From Nitzschia sp. DOCU1 (Eukaryota; Bacillariophyta; Bacillariophyceae; Bacillariales; Bacillariaceae), in NCBI GenBank assembly GCA_951394045.1, contig OX595988.1, positions 1,703,852 through 1,741,351 of the forward strand: DNA of 37,500 nucleotides, in the 5' to 3' direction. Position numbers and translations under genes: made by a program. The first letter of the stretch is position 1, and every line of letters begins with the position of its first letter. Below, piece by piece: positions 9,511 to 16,336 of the stretch. The notes under the pieces are model-generated. The model did no database searches. It was not told the DNA's origin and saw only the letters and a list, made by a program, of their open reading frames with translations.

Positions 9511-9814
9511 TGTAGGAATAGTCGAGTTCTCAGGCTCGGCTATCGGGCGAAGTAGTAAAACTAACAAAAGCGTTGCTAATGCTAAATTATAAGTTGTGTT
9601 TGCGGGGCTCCGAAGGGCCTCCACTTACTCTATTACTTCCTTTTGTAGGAGGAATTATCGTTAGCTCGTCGCTGACCACCCATTGTGTTGTCGCTATGTG
9701 CCGTTTGACTGGCCCGCTCAAAGTCCACCGGGTGGGTCCCGACATGAGTCCTGTTAAGCCGATTCACTCGAATGGCTCTCAAATACTCCGTCGTCGTAGT
9801 GACGTAATCGAACA
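9511..9814 (-). repeat. 3' LTR of the copia element
   Basis: 304 bp, TG...CA, matching 15736-16039 base for base wherever I compared them. On the element's strand it starts TGTTCG and carries a TATA-like stretch (complement of about 9583-9593). The short ORF inside it appears in both LTRs and is not thought to be a gene. Confidence 0.95.
9800..9807. promoter_or_regulatory. CRE-like bZIP site in the 3' LTR
   Basis: TGACGTAA (TTACGTCA on the element's strand) starts 8 bases inside the U3 end of the LTR. The same site is at 16025-16032 in the 5' LTR, where it would be upstream of element transcription. CRE/AP-1-type sites bind bZIP factors; function here is inferred. Confidence 0.4.
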
Positions 9815-9825
9815 CTCCCTCTTTT
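9815..9825 (-). other. Polypurine tract of the copia element
   Basis: On the element's strand AAAAGAGGGAG directly abuts the 3' LTR start TGTTCG. This is the expected position and composition for the plus-strand primer of reverse transcription. Confidence 0.85.
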
Positions 9826-9847
9826 GATTGCTATGTTGTGAATCCCC

Positions 9848-12800
9848 TTACCATCCCATTATCATCTTGCGAAACTTTTCAACTGCGTCCTCGTTTAGAG
9901 GTTTAGTCAGTATGTCCGCTGGTTGCTCTAGTGTGTCGATCTTGTGGATCGAGACCTCTTCGCTGTCAACGTATGAGCGGAAGTGGTGGAGTCGGCAATT
10001 TAGGTGCTTTGTTCTTGGTCGGAACTTGGCTACCTTTGCGATTTCCAATGCACCCGAGTTGTCTTCGAAAACTTTGCAATGAACCAGAGCTTTCGACGAC
10101 TTGATTGGGATGCCAACTTCCATCATTTCCTTGAATAGATTGATGATTGGGATGGCGTCTCGTAACGCATACGAGAGCCCTGTGTACTCACTCTCGGTAC
10201 TTGATAGGGCGACCTCCGTTTGTAGTTGCGACTTCCATAGTATCGGACATCCTGCGAACATGATCAGGTAACCATGTCGTGATCGCGCGGTGTCTCGATC
10301 TTCCGTTTCTTCTTGATCCCAATTACCCGCAAAATCAGCATCGACGAACACCTCAAGGCCTCGCTTGCTGTTGGGGCTTAATATCATCCCCTTGTCTCGT
10401 GTTCCCTTTAAGTAACGGGCTAACCATCTTATCGCCTCGCCATGCTCTTTCTTGGGGCAAGTCGAGAATCGTGCACACTGGTGCGTGATATAAGCGATAT
10501 CTGGTCGTGACCCCTTCTCTAGGTAGTTGAGCTTTCCAATGACAGACCTGTAGTGGAAGGAATTGTCAAAGTCCTGCGAACTTGAGTGCCTTGAGAGTAG
10601 TCGTGATGACGCTGCCGGCGTGGATTTAGGCACCGTTCCTTCGGGCATCGACAAGTCTTGTAGTATTTGGTCGATTAGGTGCGGTTGCGTCAAATGCACC
10701 GTCCCATCGTCCTTCCTATCGATGTTGACCCCAAGGAAGTCTTGTATGTCACCTTCAATTGTGATATCGAGCTTTGCGCTCTTGATATCCTCGATCGCTT
10801 GGTTGATCTCGTCCTCATCTGGGCCTGCTAGTATCGAGTCGTCAGTGTACAACACGTACATGACGTTCCCACGATAGAAGACACACTCGTCGACGTTGGA
10901 TTGCCGAAACCCGACCTTGTTGATGAGTATGTCGGTGAGATACTTATTCCAGACTCTGGATGCCTGGCACTGGCCATAAACGTTCCTATGTAGCTGCAAC
11001 ACATAGTCTCTTGTGTTTCCTTGCTCGATCCGAAAGCCCTTGGGGATTTCCATAAAGAGCTCCCTCTCGACAGGTGCTTGGGGAAAGGCAAGGACGTAGT
11101 CGATTTGCTTTGTGTGCCACTTGTGTAGCGCTGCCATTATCAGTACGGTTCGAATTGAGTTCCAACTCGCGACCGGCGCATAAGTTTGGTCATAGTGTTG
11201 ACCGTACTTCATGCGCGATCCATCGATGTTCAATCGCGCCTTATACTTTTTAATATGGCGCGTGCGGATGTCGCGCTTGCGTTTCATCTGCCACACAGCT
11301 GGTAATACTGCCGCTCCCTCTCGAACTTTCGATCGGTGGATTACGGTGAAGTTACCGTTGTTGATCTGGTCGTCCCACTCCTTCTGCATCGCCTTCTTGA
11401 ACTCTGGTGCATCCGGTTGCTTCATAGCTTGATGTAGGTACATCGTGTCCGGGTCCGAAGTTGCCTTGAAAACTTGTAGTGGGTCCATCTCTTTGTTCCC
11501 GGCGTAGTCCGGAAACATTGCCTCTAGTACGTAAATTTCACCGTCTATATCCCCAGCAGTGGTCCTGGATAGCTCGGCCACCATCACGTTCGTGATCCTC
11601 TGCGTCGGCGTTAGAGTTTGCTGGTCCCCGTCGGCTCGGGATTTGCTTGGAGATGGGCCTTGACTGGCGTCTTGTTCCATGCTATCGCCATCTAGTGGCG
11701 GTGTTTCGTTGTTTCCCGATTGGCTATCATCGGGTGGTATCTCGAGATTCTCCCCTTGTCTTTGGGAGGTTCCAGCGTTACTCGCTGTAGCTGACGTCTT
11801 TGACCGCTTTGCGCTCTGTTGTGCACTAGCTTGGTCCCTCTCTGGCTCCGTAGCATTGTTCCTTATAAATATTGTCTCGGAGGTAGCGCGTTTCTTCGCC
11901 TTATTTCCGATAGGACTCCTTTCACTTAGGAACCCTGCCTTGATTTGCCACGAGGTATCGAACTGGTCTTCCTTAACTGTTCGGAAGCTCGGGTCGAATG
12001 CCACGTGAAATTGCGGTGATACAAGACCGGTCACTCGGTCAAGCACCATGGCAATGTTTCGCCCGTGGTTTGGGGAACGACCGAGATATATGCCCACTCT
12101 CGATCTGTACTCCCACTTGTTATGGATGCGCGAGGCACCCTGAAGTTGATCCTCCAGCACATAGACCGGGCACCCGAAAGGCATCCAGTGCTTTGTGTGG
12201 GTCTGCACCGTTGAACTTGAAAACAGCTGCAACGGAGAAAGTCCCTCCTTATATTTTAAATTAGGGGATTCGTTAATTGCGTCGTTTGCCATTCTTATGG
12301 CGTACGGCCACAAATTCACCGTTGCGTCCATCTTCCATCGTCGGTTTGCATGAATCAGTTGGGAACGAGTCAGGTCCTGGAGCGACCTGATTCTTCTCTC
12401 GGCCAGTCCGTTGGTGTGATGAGCATTAACTCCAGCGAAGGTGAGGACTTGCTGGCTGTTTCTGCATTCGTCAACCCACTTATTTGCTCGAAATATCCCG
12501 TTGTCGGCGTGGTAAGATTTTATTCTCACTCCATGCTGCCAAGCCATTGCCTCGAATGCTTTCTTCCCTGCTATTGTCTCATCGGCATTCGCTGTCTTTT
12601 GCAGATAAACGAATGAGTATCCAGAGTACTGGTCGACGTAGACTGTAGCATACCTGTAGCGCTTAGTCGTTAGTCTACCAGTGCCCTGTGCCACCAATCC
12701 CATTGTCGGGGACACCAGTTGGTCCACCGACACGACTTCACCTGGTTTAGTCGCTTGGTTCTTCGTGGTCCAGTCGAGTCTCCTCTTGGATCTCCAATTT

Positions 12801-13972
12801 CTTCTTGTTGCCTTTGCGAATAGGCATGCACTGCATGCTGGCACGGCACAGTCGGCCAATGCCCTTGGGAGAATGTTTTGCTTGGCCATGTTTTGAAGCT
12901 TGGCGAAGCTGATGTGCCCGAATCGTTGGTGGTATCGAAGTAGTTGAGCGGCGGCCGTTGTAGGCTGCCTGTCCTCTTCTTCTTCGACTACTACCGGTCT
13001 TTGCTCCCCCGTCGCCGTCGGTCCATTTAGGTCGAACGCGGTCGTCGTGGGGCCTTCTTGTTCTTGTTTTTCCTCCGCCTCAGCCCTCTCCCGATTGATG
13101 GGCAACCCAGTGATTCGTGACCACCATGTTGACCTCTGCCTAGGAGGCGCTGGTGGCTCGGGTGGTGGCGATGTATCGATGTCGTCGTCCTCATCATCGC
13201 TTACTACTTGAGTATCGCATGCCATGATGGGATCGTCCATAGAATCGCTGTAGTCAACGTTGCACATCTGGCAAAACACCGAGAACTTGTTGAATCCTGG
13301 TGCCATGAAGAACGTTGCACAGTTGTCTCTTTCTCCAATCGCGACGTCGAGTTCGTTCTTTCCGTTGTTCCAAAATAATTTCGTTGTAGTAGCAGTCGTT
13401 GTTTCGCCCGTTCCACGGACGTTCTTCATGCGCGATCCTATTTGCGTCTTTGCCCAATGTTGGGGGCTTAGCAGTCTCATCTGTCCCTTCGGAATGTAGT
13501 AGCTGTTTGGAATACGAAACTTGTGCACTGCGCCCAAATTATCGCACCAACGCCATACTATCGTCCCTTGGTACACCTCGAACTTGCTTTCGCCTCCGAA
13601 TCCCTTAATTGAGCGATTAACTTTCTTTACGGGGCCATCGAAATCATTGATGTCGTGCGATATACAAGCACTGCATCTGTTATCAATGCCGATGGCTGCC
13701 GAATCGCAGTCGAACTTAGCCACGTTTACGTGGATTGGTTCTCCCTCTGAGTTCGTTTCCCTTTCGGCCACTGTATTGAAAATATCGAGTGATCCGTTAG
13801 TTCTCCGACTCAGAGAAATAGGCTCATCGATACTTATGGCACCGATTGCCTCCCTGTATTTAGACCTTGTCTTGAGTTCTTTCCACGTCGTCTCGTATGG
13901 CTCGAACTTTCTGCTCACACTTTTGATATCCCGGCTATCAAAATTCCCAAAATCGCCCGCACGCGAGTCCAT
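9848..13972 (-). CDS. pol: Copia Pol polyprotein (1374 aa)
   Basis: One uninterrupted ORF with an ATG start; an in-frame TGA lies just upstream, so it is separate from gag and in another frame. Domains in order: a protease-like region (about 85-180) where the usual D-S/T-G triad reads D97-N-R; a GAG-pre-integrase zinc motif (about 345-400, HQRFGH then CSAC); an integrase core with Asp about 415, Asp about 488 and Glu about 524 (VSVDQL, YHADNG, GLAERR); a copia-type reverse transcriptase from about residue 900 with catalytic box YTDD (about 1043) in place of the more usual YVDD; and RNase H from about 1210 (VDADFAG, STESEY, EDNSGA). The product copies element RNA into DNA and integrates it. 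Translation probably needs internal initiation or recoding because 176 nt separate it from gag. Confidence 0.95.
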   Translation of the reverse strand: MDSRAGDFGNFDSRDIKSVSRKFEPYETTWKELKTRSKYREAIGAISIDEPISLSRRTNGSLDIFNTVAERETNSEGEPIHVNVAKFDCDSAAIGIDNRCSACISHDINDFDGPVKKVNRSIKGFGGESKFEVYQGTIVWRWCDNLGAVHKFRIPNSYYIPKGQMRLLSPQHWAKTQIGSRMKNVRGTGETTTATTTKLFWNNGKNELDVAIGERDNCATFFMAPGFNKFSVFCQMCNVDYSDSMDDPIMACDTQVVSDDEDDDIDTSPPPEPPAPPRQRSTWWSRITGLPINRERAEAEEKQEQEGPTTTAFDLNGPTATGEQRPVVVEEEEDRQPTTAAAQLLRYHQRFGHISFAKLQNMAKQNILPRALADCAVPACSACLFAKATRRNWRSKRRLDWTTKNQATKPGEVVSVDQLVSPTMGLVAQGTGRLTTKRYRYATVYVDQYSGYSFVYLQKTANADETIAGKKAFEAMAWQHGVRIKSYHADNGIFRANKWVDECRNSQQVLTFAGVNAHHTNGLAERRIRSLQDLTRSQLIHANRRWKMDATVNLWPYAIRMANDAINESPNLKYKEGLSPLQLFSSSTVQTHTKHWMPFGCPVYVLEDQLQGASRIHNKWEYRSRVGIYLGRSPNHGRNIAMVLDRVTGLVSPQFHVAFDPSFRTVKEDQFDTSWQIKAGFLSERSPIGNKAKKRATSETIFIRNNATEPERDQASAQQSAKRSKTSATASNAGTSQRQGENLEIPPDDSQSGNNETPPLDGDSMEQDASQGPSPSKSRADGDQQTLTPTQRITNVMVAELSRTTAGDIDGEIYVLEAMFPDYAGNKEMDPLQVFKATSDPDTMYLHQAMKQPDAPEFKKAMQKEWDDQINNGNFTVIHRSKVREGAAVLPAVWQMKRKRDIRTRHIKKYKARLNIDGSRMKYGQHYDQTYAPVASWNSIRTVLIMAALHKWHTKQIDYVLAFPQAPVERELFMEIPKGFRIEQGNTRDYVLQLHRNVYGQCQASRVWNKYLTDILINKVGFRQSNVDECVFYRGNVMYVLYTDDSILAGPDEDEINQAIEDIKSAKLDITIEGDIQDFLGVNIDRKDDGTVHLTQPHLIDQILQDLSMPEGTVPKSTPAASSRLLSRHSSSQDFDNSFHYRSVIGKLNYLEKGSRPDIAYITHQCARFSTCPKKEHGEAIRWLARYLKGTRDKGMILSPNSKRGLEVFVDADFAGNWDQEETEDRDTARSRHGYLIMFAGCPILWKSQLQTEVALSSTESEYTGLSYALRDAIPIINLFKEMMEVGIPIKSSKALVHCKVFEDNSGALEIAKVAKFRPRTKHLNCRLHHFRSYVDSEEVSIHKIDTLEQPADILTKPLNEDAVEKFRKMIMGW

Positions 13973-14148
13973 CGTTTGGACTTGGGAATATAGTAGTAGT
14001 TGGGATCATCGCTACTTGCAATATCAGGGGTTAGGATCGCTAGTATAGAGTAAATGTAACACATAAGCCACTTCGCTAATTTGATTAGGAGTGGTCTTAA
14101 AGTCATCATCGACATATTCAATACGTAAGTGAGCCCAACCCGTTCTCG

Positions 14149-15696
14149 TCAGTTGCTCTGATACCCACCGGTTAGATCGTTGCTGTCCTGCATCGCTGCG
14201 ACTTGGACCGCATTGATCACTACCTGGTTTCCTTTCTTTCCGCCGCCGCCGCCTTGATCATTCGCGGGGCGCTTACCGGTGGCCTTCGATGCGGTTCCCT
14301 TACACTCCTCGGGTTTGTGGCAGCGCCAAACGCCTCCACATTTCCCTCCGGTAGTCGGTCCACACCAGTACCACGGCTTTCCATTGTGGGTCTTTGACTT
14401 CCTGAGCGCGTCGCCGGTTGGCTCAATTGATTTGGCCATCCAGTCCGGTCGCTCGGGAAACTTTCCCTTCTTGGTCGATACCGCTCCTTTCTTCTTCGTT
14501 GTTCCCTCAGCAGCACGACCATCGTACTTCTTCTTGAGGGTATTGAACCTGGCTGCGAGCGCAATGAGCGTCTCTTGCTCCTTTGTCGGAGTCATCCAGA
14601 TCTCCTTTTCCTTCAAGATCTTGTACTTGGTCAGGGCCAAGTTCATCAAGTGGACTGGTTTCATGTCGACTCCTTCCTCCCATTCGGTTTGCTTGTCGGC
14701 TATGTACCTGACGAACGTAGTATCCGTACAAGCAGCATAACCTTGAAACAAGTTGGTGAGGAGGTCTTCGGTCTTCTCTCCTCTCGCATAGAGCGCTTCG
14801 ACCATGGTATAGACGTAGGCGTTGAACTTGGAAATGTCGTTGCCAAGGATTGACATCTGAGCAGCCAAGTTTCCCAGCTTCATCCTGATCATACCGGTCG
14901 TCGCATGCGTGTCGAGGTAGGATTCTCGAATGAGGAGCTTCAAATAAGCTACTCCGCAAGGGATGCGGAGATCTCCTTGCATGAAGGTGTAGGCTCGACG
15001 ATGTACGTTGAGCTTTGCCTTCGCACCCACTGTCAATGAGTTTTGGATGCACTCGTAAAGCATCCGATCGTCTTGTGCCGATCGTCCCTGGGAGAACATC
15101 CATGCTTGGGCATCCATGTAAATCTTCTGGATGTTTAGTCGTCCGTAGTTCTCCAGGATGTTTACTGGAGGTTCGTTCAGGCTTGGGACATACCAGAATA
15201 TGCCTCCTGGGGCATCCCATCCGAACTCGTTGGCCCTCTCTGCAATCGCTTTCAAGAATTGGAAGAATCCGTCGGGTCCTCCGTCGTAGAGTTCCTCCTG
15301 GAGCTTCTTGATCGCGTTGTTGTAGTGGGAGATGCCTTGTTTAGAGTCATAGTCCAGCACTCCAGGTTTCAACAACCCAGGAGTCAAGCTGAACCTGACG
15401 CCAGCCGTCCCAGTTGCCGCCGCCGCTTGGTTCGCGGCTGGTTCGTTTGCGACAGCCGGAGCTGCTGCATTGACCGCCGCTACTGGAGCTGCGACAGCGA
15501 CTGGTGGTTGGACTTGTGGCGCTGGTACTACCGGTGGTACCTGCGGTGGAACCGCTGGTGGTAGTTGCACCTGCTGGACAACTGGTGGTGCTTGCGCCGG
15601 TGGTTGAACTGCCGGCGGCGCTGGATTCCCAGCGACTGCTGCGGGCTGAGCTGCTGCTCTCCTCGCTGTTGCACCTCGAGTACCTGCTCGAGCCAT
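14149..15696 (-). CDS. gag: Copia Gag protein (515 aa)
   Basis: An intact ORF with an ATG start, 40 nt inside the internal region from the 5' LTR. Residues 1-90 are low complexity, rich in Ala, Pro, Val and Gln. The middle (about 100-400) is helical and would be the capsid-forming part. Near the C-terminus a zinc-knuckle-like motif has Cys445, Cys453, His460 and Cys465, a spacing of C-x7-C-x6-H-x4-C rather than the canonical C-x2-C-x4-H-x4-C. It is followed by a Gly/Lys-rich nucleic-acid-binding tail. It would package the element RNA in virus-like particles. The stop is 176 nt before the pol start and in a different frame. Confidence 0.9.
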   Translation of the reverse strand: MARAGTRGATARRAAAQPAAVAGNPAPPAVQPPAQAPPVVQQVQLPPAVPPQVPPVVPAPQVQPPVAVAAPVAAVNAAAPAVANEPAANQAAAATGTAGVRFSLTPGLLKPGVLDYDSKQGISHYNNAIKKLQEELYDGGPDGFFQFLKAIAERANEFGWDAPGGIFWYVPSLNEPPVNILENYGRLNIQKIYMDAQAWMFSQGRSAQDDRMLYECIQNSLTVGAKAKLNVHRRAYTFMQGDLRIPCGVAYLKLLIRESYLDTHATTGMIRMKLGNLAAQMSILGNDISKFNAYVYTMVEALYARGEKTEDLLTNLFQGYAACTDTTFVRYIADKQTEWEEGVDMKPVHLMNLALTKYKILKEKEIWMTPTKEQETLIALAARFNTLKKKYDGRAAEGTTKKKGAVSTKKGKFPERPDWMAKSIEPTGDALRKSKTHNGKPWYWCGPTTGGKCGGVWRCHKPEECKGTASKATGKRPANDQGGGGGKKGNQVVINAVQVAAMQDSNDLTGGYQSN

Positions 15697-15719
15697 CTTT
15701 CAGTTCTATCTTCGTCTAT

Positions 15720-15735
15720 TGGCGCAGAGGAAGCG
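15720..15735 (-). other. Primer-binding site matching initiator tRNA-Met D-arm
   Basis: Directly next to the 5' LTR, the plus strand reads TGGCGCAGAGGAAGCG. The D-arm of eukaryotic initiator tRNA-Met has the consensus TGGCGCAGnGGAAGCG, so the element's RNA (minus strand) is complementary to it. Copia and Ty5 are known to prime from internal fragments of initiator tRNA-Met rather than the 3' end. Here the match stops at the D-arm/LTR border, implying a primer 3' end near tRNA position 25. Confidence 0.7.
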
Positions 15736-16039
15736 TGTAGGAATAGTCGAGTTCTCAGGCTCGGCTATCGGGCGAAGTAGTAAAACTAACAAAAGCGTTG
15801 CTAATGCTAAATTATAAGTTGTGTTTGCGGGGCTCCGAAGGGCCTCCACTTACTCTATTACTTCCTTTTGTAGGAGGAATTATCGTTAGCTCGTCGCTGA
15901 CCACCCATTGTGTTGTCGCTATGTGCCGTTTGACTGGCCCGCTCAAAGTCCACCGGGTGGGTCCCGACATGAGTCCTGTTAAGCCGATTCACTCGAATGG
16001 CTCTCAAATACTCCGTCGTCGTAGTGACGTAATCGAACA
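15736..16039 (-). repeat. 5' LTR of the copia element
   Basis: 304 bp, a matching copy of 9511-9814, TG...CA. It should carry the promoter that drives gag and pol, with the CRE-like TGACGTAA at 16025-16032 near its outer end. Confidence 0.95.
16025..16032. promoter_or_regulatory. CRE-like bZIP site in the 5' LTR
   Basis: TGACGTAA, 8 bases from the outer edge of the LTR and about 300 bp upstream of the AlkB-SRA start codon. It could in principle influence both the element and the neighbouring gene; this is inference from the motif only. Confidence 0.4.
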
Positions 16040-16045
16040 TCCCTG
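16040..16045. repeat. Target-site duplication of the copia element, right copy
   Basis: TCCCTG follows the right LTR and matches 9505-9510. Confidence 0.8.
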
Positions 16046-16336
16046 CTGTCTGTGGAGGGCAATTTGGATATCGCGAGGAATTTACCCCGCCATGATTCAT
16101 ATACGGTAAATAGCGGTTAGAGATCTGATTCCAAGCGTTCGAATTTAAAAAACGCGCGCTATTTCATTCACATCTTTGGCTCGTTGCGTCCATGGAACAC
16201 AATTTGATGCGCCTATCCAAAGAAACGCAAAGTCTGATGACGCCCGCTATCACACCGTCATTTTTTCTGGAGCTGCACCAAACACTCGAGCAAGAAGCTG
16301 CCGTTTCCTGTGGAAGCAATCCTCTTTCGTGTCAAA

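Larger units (their letters stand above)
9511..16039 (-). mobile_element. Complete Ty1/copia LTR retrotransposon (about 6.5 kb)
   Basis: Bounded by two LTRs of 304 bp with TG...CA ends and a 6-bp target duplication, it reads on the minus strand. From right to left it has the 5' LTR, a primer-binding site, gag, pol (protease region, integrase, reverse transcriptase, RNase H), a polypurine tract and the 3' LTR. Integrase precedes reverse transcriptase, which defines the copia order. I see no difference between the LTRs and both large ORFs are open, so the insertion is recent and the element is probably autonomous. Copia families are abundant in diatom genomes; I cannot assign this one to a named family from sequence alone. 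Confidence 0.95.

Noticed and set aside
9573..9827. ORF of 84 codons in the left LTR, repeated in the right LTR
   Set aside because: It is identical only because the LTRs are copies, lies antisense to the element and has no known counterpart.
15718..15740. Possible tRNA gene because of the initiator tRNA-Met match
   Set aside because: Only the D-arm half matches and it stops at the LTR. No anticodon or T-arm follows, so it is a primer-binding site.
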